64,000 nucleotides of DNA from Fodinibacter sp963763015 (GCA_963763015.1 CAVXML010000007.1:682001-746000); one strand, 5' to 3'; numbered from the stretch's first letter, positions 35,207 through 44,137 are shown. The notes: generated by a model from the sequence alone, not told the origin. Translations and numbers: made by a program.

Positions 35207-36301
35207 TCAGGTAGCGGCGCGGAGCCGCACCACCACCGCACCCGGCGAGCGGCCCTCGACCGCCGCCCGAAGGCCTTCGCTGTGCGCCGCCACCTCGCAC
35301 CGGGTGACCAGTCTCCCGAGGTCGAAGTCGTCGGGCGCGCCCAACGTCACGTCCGCCGACCCCGCCTGCAGGTCCACCCCGACGTCCGCAGACCCCGCCG
35401 GCACCGCGTGCAGCGCCAGCGCCACGACCCGCGCGACCCGCACCCCCAGCGGCTCGTCGGCGCTCGCCGTCGGCACCCCGACCGCCGTGGCCGCGGCGGT
35501 CCCCGGCGCCACGCCGAGGGCGGCGCGCACCGCCTCGACGTGGCCGAGCGCGAACCAGTCACCGTCCCCCGTACGCACCAGCGACCGGGCGCCGGGCGGG
35601 TCGGCGGCGAACCACGCCGCGGGAAGTCCGCGGACGACCGCAGCGGGGATGCCGTTCGCCTTCCCCTTGACGAGGTCGGCGGCCGCCGCCAGCTCGTCGG
35701 CGAGGGCGCGCGTGGTGACCGTGAGCGCCCGGCCGTCGTGGTCGAGGTGCCCACGCAGGTCCTCGACGACCTGCAGCCCCGCGGCCCCGAGGGCCAGGTC
35801 CACGAGTCCCTGTCGCCACGGTCGCCCTGCGGTGTCGCTCAGCACGACGGCCAGGGCGGTGGATGCCGGCAGGCCACGGAGGGCGAGCAGCTCGCCACGC
35901 AGGCGGGCCGCCTCCGTGTCGGGCTCGCGTGGCAGCACCAGCGCGGCACCGCTCGGGCCGGTGTTGGAGGTGTCCACCCCCGCCGCCGCCAGGACGGGGC
36001 CGGCGACCGACTCCACCACCTGGGTCACCCCGGCGCCGCTCCGCCGCTCGGCCACCACTCGAACGGTGCCGGCCGCGACGGCATCCGACTTCGTCCCGGC
36101 CCATGTCAGGCCAAGGGCCTTGGAGACGACCTTGCTCGACACGACGAGGCAGTCCCAGGGTGCGATGGGGTGACCGCTCGCGTGTGCGGCATCCAGCAGG
36201 GTCGCGGCCAGGTCCGTTCCGGGGCCGACCTCGCCGACCCCCGTGAGGGGCACGATTCTCAGGCCGCCCGACCCCGCGGACGGCATCCCGGCGTCGGTCA
36301 C
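35207..36301 (-). CDS. cofE: Coenzyme F420-0:L-glutamate ligase
   Basis: A 364-aa ligase that adds L-glutamate to F420-0 with GTP (FbiB N-domain in mycobacteria). LRIVPLTGVGEVGPGTDLA opens the fold; LVVSSKVVSKALG, VLPREPDTEAARLRGEL and VLSDTAGRPWRQGLVDLALG are family blocks; KGKANGIPAAVVRGL closes it. The ligase core ends near residue 245. The remaining 120 residues (DWFALGHVEAVRAALGV onward) are much shorter than the FMN-binding domain of mycobacterial FbiB, and its role is unclear. GTG overlaps the cofD stop as GTGA. Confidence 0.9.
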   Translation of the reverse strand: MTDAGMPSAGSGGLRIVPLTGVGEVGPGTDLAATLLDAAHASGHPIAPWDCLVVSSKVVSKALGLTWAGTKSDAVAAGTVRVVAERRSGAGVTQVVESVAGPVLAAAGVDTSNTGPSGAALVLPREPDTEAARLRGELLALRGLPASTALAVVLSDTAGRPWRQGLVDLALGAAGLQVVEDLRGHLDHDGRALTVTTRALADELAAAADLVKGKANGIPAAVVRGLPAAWFAADPPGARSLVRTGDGDWFALGHVEAVRAALGVAPGTAAATAVGVPTASADEPLGVRVARVVALALHAVPAGSADVGVDLQAGSADVTLGAPDDFDLGRLVTRCEVAAHSEGLRAAVEGRSPGAVVVRLRAAT

Positions 36302-37278
36302 GCGGGGACCGCGGTGGCGAGCCGGAGCGCGTGTGCGGCGATGCGGGCGGTCGCCTCGACGTCGGACATCAGCAGCGGGGCGTCGAAGGCCTCCACCTTC
36401 GCGCGGCGGAGGGTTGTCGCTGCGTCGGCCGGATCCACGAGCCAGCCGTCCAGGAAGTCCTCGTAGAGCCCCGCGACCCCCCGCGCGCTGACCTCCACGC
36501 CGATCGCCGAGAGGCAGGCGTCGGCGTACCCACGCACCGGTCGCCCTGAGATCAGCGGGGACACCCCGACGACCGGGGCGGTCGTGCCGCGCAAGGCATC
36601 CCGGACGCCTGCCACGCCGAGGATGATGCCGATGGACACCACCGGGTTGCTCGGCGGCAGCAACACGACGTCGGCCGTGCGGATGGCGTCGAGGACCCCC
36701 GGTGCGGCTGCGGCGCGGTCCAGCCCCGCGACGACGAACCGGTGCGCGGGGATCGCCGCCTGGTGTCGGACCCACCACTCCTGGAAGTGGATTGCCCGCT
36801 CGCCGTCGCCCCCCGGGTCGTCGACCACGACGTGCGTCTCGACCGGCACGTCCGTCATCGGCAGCAGCTCGATGCGCCGCTCGGGCAGGCCCCACCGGGA
36901 GGCCAGCCGGGCCGTGACCTCACTGAAGGAGACACCCTGGCCCAGCCACTGCGAGCGCACCACGTGCGTGCCCAGGTCGAGGTCGCCGAGCGCGAACCAC
37001 TGCGGCATCGCACCGTAGGCCGCGAGCTCCCCCTGGACGCGGTGACTGTCGTCGGCTCGGCCCCAGCCCTGGCCCTCGTGGACCCCGCCCCCCAGCGTGT
37101 AGAGCAGGGTGTCCACGTCCGGGCACACCCGCAGCCCGAACAGGGTGATGTCGTCACCGGTGTTGGCCACGACGGTGACCGTCGAGTCCTCGAGACCGGG
37201 CGTCGTGTCGAGGTGGTGACGAAGACCGCGGATGAAGCGGGCACCGCCCACCCCCCCGGCGAGGGCGGTGATGTGCAT
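36298..37278 (-). CDS. cofD: 2-phospho-L-lactate transferase (F420 biosynthesis)
   Basis: A 326-aa enzyme (FbiA in mycobacteria) that joins the phospholactate or phosphoenolpyruvate moiety of the guanylylated precursor to Fo. MHITALAGGVGGARFIRGL is the diagnostic N-terminus; VVANTGDDITLFGLRVCPDVDTLLYTL binds the substrate; LLPPSNPVVSIGIILGV is the conserved loop. Length is normal. It is divergent from whiB2, an arrangement shared with mycobacteria (whiB2-fbiA-fbiB), which supports both names. CACACT seven bases before the ATG is a weak -10. Confidence 0.94.
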   Translation of the reverse strand: MHITALAGGVGGARFIRGLRHHLDTTPGLEDSTVTVVANTGDDITLFGLRVCPDVDTLLYTLGGGVHEGQGWGRADDSHRVQGELAAYGAMPQWFALGDLDLGTHVVRSQWLGQGVSFSEVTARLASRWGLPERRIELLPMTDVPVETHVVVDDPGGDGERAIHFQEWWVRHQAAIPAHRFVVAGLDRAAAAPGVLDAIRTADVVLLPPSNPVVSIGIILGVAGVRDALRGTTAPVVGVSPLISGRPVRGYADACLSAIGVEVSARGVAGLYEDFLDGWLVDPADAATTLRRAKVEAFDAPLLMSDVEATARIAAHALRLATAVPA

Positions 37279-37371
37279 GGTCGAGAGTGTGTCAGCCGCT
37301 GATCACCCTCGGCGAGTCCCCCCGAAACGCCGCGTTCGCGGGCGGAACAGACATGAATAGCACCACTGGGC

Positions 37372-37401
37372 TTGACGCGGGGTGCATGACACGCGTGTAA
37401 T
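37372..37401 (+). promoter_or_regulatory. whiB2 promoter
   Basis: TTGACG (37372-37377), an 18-base spacer and TGTAAT (37396-37401). The spacer contains the 10-base palindrome ACACGCGTGT overlapping the -10, a possible operator. The GCGTGTAATTC string is also found before the wall peptidase gene at 18074. Confidence 0.5.
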
Positions 37402-37463
37402 TCCCTACATGTGCTTCGGAGAGCCCGACCGAGGCACACGGGTCGAGGGTCGAGGAGGCAGCC

Positions 37464-37736
37464 ATGCAGGAGCTCTATCTGATCGATGGGATGCTCGACG
37501 CCGACGGGGAGGAGGGCGCCCTCTCCTGGCAGGAGCGCTCGCTGTGCGCGCAGACCGACCCGGAGGCGTTCTTCCCCGAGAAGGGCGGCTCGACCCGCGA
37601 GGCGAAGAAGGTCTGCGTCGGCTGTGAGGTCCGCTCGGAGTGCCTCGAGTACGCCCTCGCCAACGACGAGCGGTTCGGCATCTGGGGCGGCCTGTCCGAG
37701 CGGGAGCGCCGCAAGCTCAAGAAGCGGGCGGTCTGA
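37464..37736 (+). CDS. whiB2: WhiB-family iron-sulfur regulator, WhiB2/WhmD type
   Basis: A 90-aa regulator that binds a 4Fe-4S cluster through Cys28, Cys51, Cys54 and Cys60 (SLCAQTDPEAFFP, KKVCVGCEVRSECLEYAL) and contacts the main sigma factor through the FGIWGGLSERERR turn; RRKLKKRAV is the basic DNA-binding tail. The WhiB2/WhmD branch controls septation and cell division. GAGGAGG precedes the ATG. The neighbourhood (cofD/cofE on one side; DUF5719, metallopeptidase, DUF3499 and phosphomannomutase on the other) is the one seen around whiB2 in other actinobacteria. Confidence 0.94.
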   Translation: MQELYLIDGMLDADGEEGALSWQERSLCAQTDPEAFFPEKGGSTREAKKVCVGCEVRSECLEYALANDERFGIWGGLSERERRKLKKRAV

Positions 37737-37769
37737 GCCGGGACCTGCCCCGACCGACCGCCGAACCGG

Positions 37770-40700
37770 ATGACCCTGGCACCCGCTCGTCCCGAGCACG
37801 CCCCGCCCGACCCGGGTGGGGCCGAACCGACGGTGCTCGCGGTGCTCGTCACGCGCCGAGACCCCGGGGGACTGGCCGACCTCCTGCGAGCCGTCCTGAC
37901 CCAGTCGCTCACCCCGGACTCGGTGCTGGTGCTCGACCGCACCGAGGGCCGCGTGCTGCCGCCGTCCCCCGAGGCCGCGGCCGAGGCAGACGCCGCTGAC
38001 GGGGCCGGGGCTGCGCGAGGGGGAGGCGGTTCTGAAGACACCGCCCTGCTCGATGCCGACGGTGCCGCCGCGACAGACGCCGCGGCGGCGCTCGACGATG
38101 GCTTGGCTCTGGACAACACGTCCACCCCGCCCGACACCTCCGCTCCGACCCACGACGTGGGGCCCGGTGACGCGTCATCCCGTTCCGGCGGCTGGGCTGC
38201 GTCCGGCGCCTCCGCGCCCGCGGCGAACCGCCCCCCGGCCATCGTCGCCGACGACGTCGTCGCAATCGTCCAGGACGTGGCGCCCGGGCACGGCATCCCG
38301 GTGTGGATCCGGCCCGTCGACCCGCGCACCCCGCTGCGGGCGGCGGTCCACGACGCACTGCTCACCCTCGATGGTGCCGATTCCGCAGGCGGTTCGCCGG
38401 GCGGCTCGTCCTCGGTCGCCGGCTGGGCGAGCGGCTCAGGGGACAGTGCCGCCGCACCCACCCTCGCGTGGGTACTGCCCGTCGGGACGACGCCCGAGCC
38501 GGGGGCCCTCGTCGCCCTCGTCGACACGTGGCGCCGCTCACCGTCCACCGGCGTCGTGGGGCCCAAGCACGTCGACGCCCGAGACCCCCACCTCCTGCGC
38601 GCCCTGGCCATCCACACCACGCGCGGCGGGCGCCTCCTCGACCGACCGACGCCGGGCACGCCCGACCAGGGGCAGTACGACCGGATGACCGACGCCCTCG
38701 CGGTCCCGCTGGCCGGGTCCCTCCTCGAGCGCGAGCTGGTCCTCGGGCTCGGCGGCTGGGAGCGGAGCTTCGGCGACCTCGGTGCCGACCTCGACTTCGG
38801 CTGGCGGGCGCAGGAGTCCGGCCGGCGGGTCGTCGTGGTCCCGACCGCGCGGGTGGCCGGCGAGCCGGGCGTCGACCTCGCCTCCTCCAGCCCGTCCGCC
38901 CGGCGCCGCCAGGCCCGCAGGGTCGCACTCACTCGGGCGGCGTGGTGGGCTGCGGTGCCCCTGGCGCTCTGGATGGCCGTCAGCTCACTGCTCGCAGCGG
39001 TTGGACTGCTCCTGCTCAAGCGCCCGCGGTCGGCCTGGGTCGAGCTGTCCTCCCTGGCGGCGCTCGACCCGTTCCGCGGCGTCGCCGCCCGGTGGCGCAC
39101 GCGTCATCGCCGGGTTGTGCGCCGACGGGACCTTCGGGCTCTCTTCGAGCCGCGCCGCGCCGTCCTGAGCGCGTGGGGCGACGCCGTCCACGACGCCCTG
39201 GTCGCGCCCCGGCCGCCCATGGGTGACGAGGAGCCCGACCTCAACCCCCGGTCATGGTTCGCGAAGGTGGTGCGCCACCCCGGGGTGCTTGCTGCCGTAG
39301 GCGCGGCAACTGTGTCAATCGTGGCGGGGCGCTCGCTCGGACCGTCGTTGCTCACCGCCGCCGGATCCGGCCTCACCGGAGGCGAACTCGTCGGGAACCG
39401 CGCCGACGCGATCACCCTGTGGCACTCGTGGAGCGATGGGTGGAGCGGCGCCGGGCTCGGCGGACCCGACCCGGTCGGCCCACACGTCCCCCTCCTTGCC
39501 GGCCCGGCGTGGGTCGTCGACCACCTGCCCGTCCTGCCCAGCCCGGCGTCACCCGCAGGGTTCGTCGTCGCCGTCCTCGTGATTCTCGGGATGCCGCTCG
39601 CCGCGGCGAGTGCGTACCTCGCGTTCCGGACGATGGTCTCGTCCCGGTGGGTCCGTGGTCTGGGCGCCTTCACCTGGGCGACGACGGGCGTGGCCGCAGC
39701 CTCGGTCGCCCAGGGCCGCCTGGGTGCTCTCGTCGCTCTGGTGCTGCTGCCACTGCTCGCCTCCGGGTTCTGGCTGCTCGCGACCCGCCGCTCGACCGCG
39801 ACGAGTGCCTTCGCGACCGCCCTGGCCGCGGTCCTTCTCGGCGCCTTCGTTCCCCTCCTGCTGGCCCTGGCCTGCACGTTGGCCCTGGTCCTCGCCCTGG
39901 TGCGCAGCAGAGTTCGGCTGCACGCCATCGTCGTCGCGCTGGTGCCGCTCGCCCTTCTGGCGCCGTGGCTGGTGCCTGCCGCCGAGGCGTCGTGGCCCTC
40001 CCTGGTGGGCGGCGTCGGGATGGCGCAGTGGGGCGGTAGTGCACCGGCCCCCTGGCAGCTGGCCCTCCTCAACCCCGGGGGTGAGGGCACGCCTCCGCTG
40101 TGGGCCGGGCTGCCCCTCGTGGCCGTGGCGGTCCTCGCCCTGTGGCGCGGCCGGTCGTGGGGGAGTGCGTCGACCACGCTCGCCGTCCTTGCGCCGGTCC
40201 TGCTCGCCCTGGCGCTGGTCGCGCCGGCCGTTCGCATCGGCACCGTGCCGGCCGGTGTCGACGGCGCCGGCGCGCCGATCACGCTGTGGTCCGGCACGAT
40301 GCTCCTGCCGCTCGCACTCGTCGTCGTGCTCGCCCTGGTCCGGGGCGTGGACGGCATCCGGCTTCGTCGCGCCACCGACGGGACCCGCACGCCCGCTGGT
40401 GGCACCCACACCGCGGCCGGAACTGCCGCCGCCGGCGGGCCCCACACCGTTGCCGGACCCCCGGCCGCTGCCGGAATCGCCGCCGCTGACGGGACGCCAC
40501 TCGCTGTCGGAATCCACACCGCCGATGAGACGTCCGCCGCCGGCGGGCCTGGCGCGTCCGCTGACGGAAGCCCCGTCGCTGACGGGCCCCACACCGCTGA
40601 CGGGATCCACACCGCAGCCGGAAGCCCTGTCGCTAGCGGGACCCACATCGCTGACGGGACCCACACCGCTGCCGGAACCCCCGCCGCCGAGGGGGCCCTT

Positions 40701-41657
40701 GCGCCCGCTGACGGGACCCACATCGCCGCCGACGGGACCCATGCGGGTGACGGGGCCAGCGCGCCCGCTGGCGGCACCCGCACCGCTGCCGGAACCCCTG
40801 CCGCTGACGGAACCCGCCTCGCCCATGCCATGCGCTGGATCGCCGTGACCGCCAGCGTCCTCGCGGTGCTCGTGGGCGCGGTGGGCGTGGCGTGGGCCGG
40901 CCTCGGCTCCGAGCTGGCGCCCTGGCGCGATCCTCGACCGGCCGTGTCGGTGGAACAGTCCGAGGGGGCGTTCGCCACCCGGGCGCTGTTCGTGCTTCCC
41001 GGCGACCGCGGTGCGGGATACCGCCTCGTGGGTCGCGAGGCCGCTGAGCTCGTCCGTGGCCTCCCCACGGTGGCTGATGCCGACGGCTCCCTGGCCACCC
41101 GCGTCAGCGACATGCTCGCGGACCCGTCCAAGGGACCAGCTCTCTTCGACGACACCGCGACCGACCTGCTGGCCGTCCGGGCCGGTGCCGCCCCCGAGGT
41201 GACCCGGCGTCTCGACGCCACGGAGGGGCTCCAGCGCATCGCCCCCCGCGACGGGTGGGAGATGTGGCGGGCCAGTCCGTCGGGTGCCGCCGACGGTCTC
41301 GTGGCGCCACCACGCCTGCGGGTCACGTCCGCCGAGGGCACGCTCCTTGTCCCGACCACCGGTCAGCACGGTGCCACGAGCACCAGCGTCGAGGTGCCCG
41401 CGGAGGGCAGGCTCGTCGTCGCCGAGGCCCCCGGCTGGGCCGAGCGGGCGGTCGTCGACCTCGACGGGGAGGTGCTCCAGCCGCTGTCCCCGACAGGCCC
41501 CCCGACCTACACGCTGCCGCCCGGCTCCGGGCATCTCACCGTCACCCTGGTGGACCCGTCGAGGTGGTGGCACCTCGGTCAGGTGGTGGCTTTCCTCGTG
41601 CTCGGCTTCCTCGCCATCCCCTTCGGGCGGCGCGCCTCTCGGGTTAGGCGAGCATGA
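37770..41657 (+). CDS. Giant membrane glycosyltransferase, family 2-like
   Basis: A 1295-aa protein. Residues 20-390 form a diverged GT2 domain (EPTVLAVLVTRRDPGGLADLL; later LERELVLGLGGWERSFGDLG with DLDFGW as the conserved acceptor block), interrupted at about 75-155 by an acidic low-complexity insert. About a dozen membrane helices follow (400-855). A second low-complexity insert of about 150 residues (about 869-1020), made of GTHTAAGTPAADG-like units, splits the last helix pair. The C-terminal 250 residues are extracytoplasmic, then a final helix and basic tail. Homologues lie beside whiB2 in other actinobacteria and are thought to act in envelope glycan synthesis. It ends in an ATGA overlap. 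Confidence 0.82.
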   Translation: MTLAPARPEHAPPDPGGAEPTVLAVLVTRRDPGGLADLLRAVLTQSLTPDSVLVLDRTEGRVLPPSPEAAAEADAADGAGAARGGGGSEDTALLDADGAAATDAAAALDDGLALDNTSTPPDTSAPTHDVGPGDASSRSGGWAASGASAPAANRPPAIVADDVVAIVQDVAPGHGIPVWIRPVDPRTPLRAAVHDALLTLDGADSAGGSPGGSSSVAGWASGSGDSAAAPTLAWVLPVGTTPEPGALVALVDTWRRSPSTGVVGPKHVDARDPHLLRALAIHTTRGGRLLDRPTPGTPDQGQYDRMTDALAVPLAGSLLERELVLGLGGWERSFGDLGADLDFGWRAQESGRRVVVVPTARVAGEPGVDLASSSPSARRRQARRVALTRAAWWAAVPLALWMAVSSLLAAVGLLLLKRPRSAWVELSSLAALDPFRGVAARWRTRHRRVVRRRDLRALFEPRRAVLSAWGDAVHDALVAPRPPMGDEEPDLNPRSWFAKVVRHPGVLAAVGAATVSIVAGRSLGPSLLTAAGSGLTGGELVGNRADAITLWHSWSDGWSGAGLGGPDPVGPHVPLLAGPAWVVDHLPVLPSPASPAGFVVAVLVILGMPLAAASAYLAFRTMVSSRWVRGLGAFTWATTGVAAASVAQGRLGALVALVLLPLLASGFWLLATRRSTATSAFATALAAVLLGAFVPLLLALACTLALVLALVRSRVRLHAIVVALVPLALLAPWLVPAAEASWPSLVGGVGMAQWGGSAPAPWQLALLNPGGEGTPPLWAGLPLVAVAVLALWRGRSWGSASTTLAVLAPVLLALALVAPAVRIGTVPAGVDGAGAPITLWSGTMLLPLALVVVLALVRGVDGIRLRRATDGTRTPAGGTHTAAGTAAAGGPHTVAGPPAAAGIAAADGTPLAVGIHTADETSAAGGPGASADGSPVADGPHTADGIHTAAGSPVASGTHIADGTHTAAGTPAAEGALAPADGTHIAADGTHAGDGASAPAGGTRTAAGTPAADGTRLAHAMRWIAVTASVLAVLVGAVGVAWAGLGSELAPWRDPRPAVSVEQSEGAFATRALFVLPGDRGAGYRLVGREAAELVRGLPTVADADGSLATRVSDMLADPSKGPALFDDTATDLLAVRAGAAPEVTRRLDATEGLQRIAPRDGWEMWRASPSGAADGLVAPPRLRVTSAEGTLLVPTTGQHGATSTSVEVPAEGRLVVAEAPGWAERAVVDLDGEVLQPLSPTGPPTYTLPPGSGHLTVTLVDPSRWWHLGQVVAFLVLGFLAIPFGRRASRVRRA
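40378..40830 (+). repeat. In-frame Thr/His/Ala/Gly minisatellite inside the GT2 gene
   Basis: A degenerate tandem repeat of GC-rich units such as GCTGACGGGACCCACACCGC. It encodes about 150 residues built from DGTHTAAG and GTPAADG. The unit length varies in multiples of three, so the frame is kept. The alternative frames are also open and read TGPTPLP-type repeats. Confidence 0.8.
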
Positions 41658-43156
41658 CCCGCCGGTCGCGCCTGCGGTCCGGCGCCCGAACACTGGTGCG
41701 ACGGGTCAACCTCGCAGGCGTCACGCGCGTCGTCGTCGCGGTTGGTGGGGCGGGAGCGCTCGTCTACCTCGCGGCGACCCAGCCGGTCGCCGTCGACCTC
41801 GTCGCCGCTGCGGGGGAGGAGGGGGCCGTCGTCGGAGGCACAGCACTGACGACCCGGGTGGAGGCCAGCTGCCCGGGGCCCGAGCTCAGCGGCATCCCCG
41901 GCGTTCCGGACGTCGGCGTCACGGGCGCCGTCACCGCTGCCGCCGGCCCGGCCGAGCTGCTTCCTGCACCCCCCACTGGCGACGGGGAGCTCCTCATGTC
42001 CACCGGAGGCGGCACCCTCCTCGCCGTCGACGGCCGCCCGGGCGCCGGCCAGGCGGCTCTGCCCGCCGACGGCGCCGTGCGGCTCACCGGCACCGGGGCC
42101 CTTGCTCCGGCGGTCGCGGGAACGCAGGAGTGGCGGCTGGACGGCAAGGACCTCCGCGGCCTCGCCACGACGCCCTGCGCTCCGGGGGGTTCCGACCTCT
42201 GGCTCCTCGGTGGAGGGGCTGACCCCGGCCGCCAGGAGCGGCTCGTCCTCTCGAACCCCGGCGGCAACCCGGTCACGGCCGACGTCACGCAGCACGGCGC
42301 TGCCGGGCCGCTCGCCGAGCCCGTCGTCGAGACGGTCCCACCCGGCGGTCGCGTGAGCCTGCTCCTCGACGCCCGCTCGCCAGACGAGCAGCATCCGGCG
42401 GTGCATGTCCGCGCCGAGGGAGGGGGTCTCCACGCGACCCTCACCGACACCTGGGTCCTCGGCAGCACCGCCCTCGGAGCCGAGACGTCTGCGCCCACCG
42501 CGGCACCGGCCACGGTCCAGGTCGTCCCGGGCGCCGCTCTCGGCTCGGGGCCGTCCAGCCTGCGGGTCGCGGTCCCCGGCGACCAGGATGCCGTGGTGAG
42601 GGTGTCCGTGTTCGACCGCGAGGGTCTCGTTCCCCTCGCCGGCGACACGGTGCTGAGCGTCGCGGCGGGAGCCGTTGGCGACCTTCCGCTCGACGGCGCG
42701 CCGGAGGGCACCTACGCCGTCGAGGTCCGCGCCGACGTGCCGGTCGTCGCGTCGGTCCTCAGCCGGGTCGGCGACGGCACCGCTCCGGGGGAGATGGCGT
42801 GGTCCGTGTCGACAGCAGCGATCCAGTCGCTGGGGGGCTCCGCACTCCCCGAGCTCTCGGAGGTCTCGCGCACCCTCCACCTGGTCGGCAGCGGCGGCGC
42901 CTCGACCGTCGAAGTCGTGACCGTCGTGGACGGCGCGCCGGTCCCGCGGCGGGTCGACCTCCTGGGCACTCGGGTCGCGTCCGTCGCGCTCGACGGCGCG
43001 ACGTCGGTCTGGATGCGGCGGCTCGACGGAAGCGGCGAGCTGCGCGGCACCATCCTCAGCTCTTCGGGCGAAGGGCCCGAGCGCATGCTCTCCTCGATGC
43101 CGTTGACCGAGAGCGCCGTCACCTCGCCGGTCAGCCGGGCCTTCCCCCTCCCCTGA
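41654..43156 (+). CDS. DUF5719 membrane-anchored secreted protein
   Basis: A 500-aa protein with a basic N-terminus, one membrane helix (VTRVVVAVGGAGALVYLAA) and a long extracytoplasmic beta-rich part with Ig-like strands (ERLVLSNPGGNPVTADVTQHG, LRVAVPGDQDAVVRVSVFD). It belongs to DUF5719, found next to the GT2 protein and whiB2 in actinobacteria. Function unknown; it probably works with the upstream transferase at the envelope. Start overlaps the upstream stop (ATGA). Convergent with the metallopeptidase-like gene. Confidence 0.82.
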   Translation: MTRRSRLRSGARTLVRRVNLAGVTRVVVAVGGAGALVYLAATQPVAVDLVAAAGEEGAVVGGTALTTRVEASCPGPELSGIPGVPDVGVTGAVTAAAGPAELLPAPPTGDGELLMSTGGGTLLAVDGRPGAGQAALPADGAVRLTGTGALAPAVAGTQEWRLDGKDLRGLATTPCAPGGSDLWLLGGGADPGRQERLVLSNPGGNPVTADVTQHGAAGPLAEPVVETVPPGGRVSLLLDARSPDEQHPAVHVRAEGGGLHATLTDTWVLGSTALGAETSAPTAAPATVQVVPGAALGSGPSSLRVAVPGDQDAVVRVSVFDREGLVPLAGDTVLSVAAGAVGDLPLDGAPEGTYAVEVRADVPVVASVLSRVGDGTAPGEMAWSVSTAAIQSLGGSALPELSEVSRTLHLVGSGGASTVEVVTVVDGAPVPRRVDLLGTRVASVALDGATSVWMRRLDGSGELRGTILSSSGEGPERMLSSMPLTESAVTSPVSRAFPLP

Positions 43157-43213
43157 CCGACGAGCAGCCGCCACCCTCCGCCGATCGTGAGCGCCCGCCC
43201 GCCTGGGAAGCTC

Positions 43214-43633
43214 TCAGGCCTCCGGGTCCATCCCGGGGTCGATCTCGTGCGGCGGTACCCCGAGGAGTGCAGCCACCTGCTCGGTGACCACCTCTCGGAC
43301 GATGTCGGCAAGGTCCTGCTCGTCCTGAGCACGAGCCTCGACAGGACGGCGGTAGACGACGACACGGTGCCGACGCGTGGCGGTGCCGCGCACCAGCCGC
43401 CCGAGAGGAGAAGCCTGCTCCTCCCACGGCGCCGGATCCATGGGAGGCACCTCCTCCACGGCGAGCTCCAGATCGGCGTACCGCGTGCCGAGGTGCGGTC
43501 GAACGCGGTCCCCGGCGTCGAGGACGAGGGCGTCGAACCGCTCTCGTCGGCTCTCCATCGCGGGCACGGCCGGCCAGGCCATCGGCCCCCGCAGACCGCG
43601 GCCGTGTCGGTCCCTGCGGCGTGCACCCGTCAC
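43214..43633 (-). CDS. Metallopeptidase-family protein without its HExxH motif
   Basis: A 139-aa protein of the small zincin-like family (DUF1025). It begins with the conserved RRRDRHGRGLRGP block, then RRERFDALVLDA. Where zinc members read HEIGHHFG, this protein reads TEQVAALLG before VPPHEIDP, so both His ligands and the catalytic pattern are gone. It should not be a working peptidase; actinobacterial members near whiB2 are known to be degenerate in this way. GTG 43633 is preferred over ATG 43642 because TAGCAT lies exactly seven bases upstream of it. Its promoter and first codons are the founding unit of the tandem array next door. Confidence 0.82.
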   Translation of the reverse strand: MTGARRRDRHGRGLRGPMAWPAVPAMESRRERFDALVLDAGDRVRPHLGTRYADLELAVEEVPPMDPAPWEEQASPLGRLVRGTATRRHRVVVYRRPVEARAQDEQDLADIVREVVTEQVAALLGVPPHEIDPGMDPEA

Positions 43634-44117
43634 GACCGGCATGCTACGGCGTGCCGCTGCGGTCCGTTGGGCGCGCGGCCCCTGGCCACACCCATCCGCC
43701 CCTCGCAGACCGCAGCGGTGCCGGTCCTTGGAGGTCGACCCTCACGGCCGGAGGGCTACGGCGTTTGCACCGGGCCGTATGGCGCGCGGCCCCCTGGCCA
43801 TGCCATCCGCCCCTGGCAGACCGCAGCCGTGCCGGCCCTTGGGTGTCGACCCGCCACGGCCGGGGCGCTACCTCGTGCCTGCAAGGGTCGGGTGGCGCGC
43901 GGCCCCTGGCCACGCCATCCGCCCTGGCAGACCGCAGCCGTGCCGGCCCTTGGAGCGTCGACCGGTCACGGCCGGGGCGCTGCCTCGTACCTGCAAGGGT
44001 CGGGTGGCGCGCACCGCTTCGCCATGTCATCCGCCCCTGGCAGACCGCAGGCGTGCCGGTCCCTTGGAGCGTCGACCGGTCACGGCCGGAGGGCTACGGC
44101 GTGCCTGCACCGGGTCG
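43577..44117. repeat. Tandem array of about 112-bp units copied from a gene start
   Basis: GGCGCGCGGC or its variant recurs at 43670, 43781, 43894 and 44006, giving periods of 111, 113 and 112 bases. Each unit also contains GCAGACCGCAGCCGTGCCGG and TCACGGCCGG-GGGCTACGGCG blocks. These match bases 43577-43669, the 5' end and promoter of the metallopeptidase-like gene, so that region was amplified about four times. The copies have lost the TAGCAT box and the start. Minus-strand ORFs across the array (LQGPARLRSARG repeats) are artefacts of the repeat. It fills most of the 510 bases to the DUF3499 gene; no other gene was seen. Confidence 0.85.
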
Positions 44118-44131
44118 TCGGTGGAGCCACC

Positions 44132-44137
44132 TAGAGT
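44132..44137 (+). promoter_or_regulatory. -10 box of the DUF3499 gene, leaderless
   Basis: TAGAGT ends seven bases before GTG 44145. Confidence 0.45.

Noticed and set aside
43644..44030. A 128-codon minus-strand ORF with repeated LQGPARLRSARG
   Set aside because: It is the translation of the 112-base array; the unit is not a multiple of three in all copies and no start signal exists.
43577..44117. A CRISPR array
   Set aside because: The units are adjacent, about 112 bases long and have no unique spacers; no cas gene is nearby.
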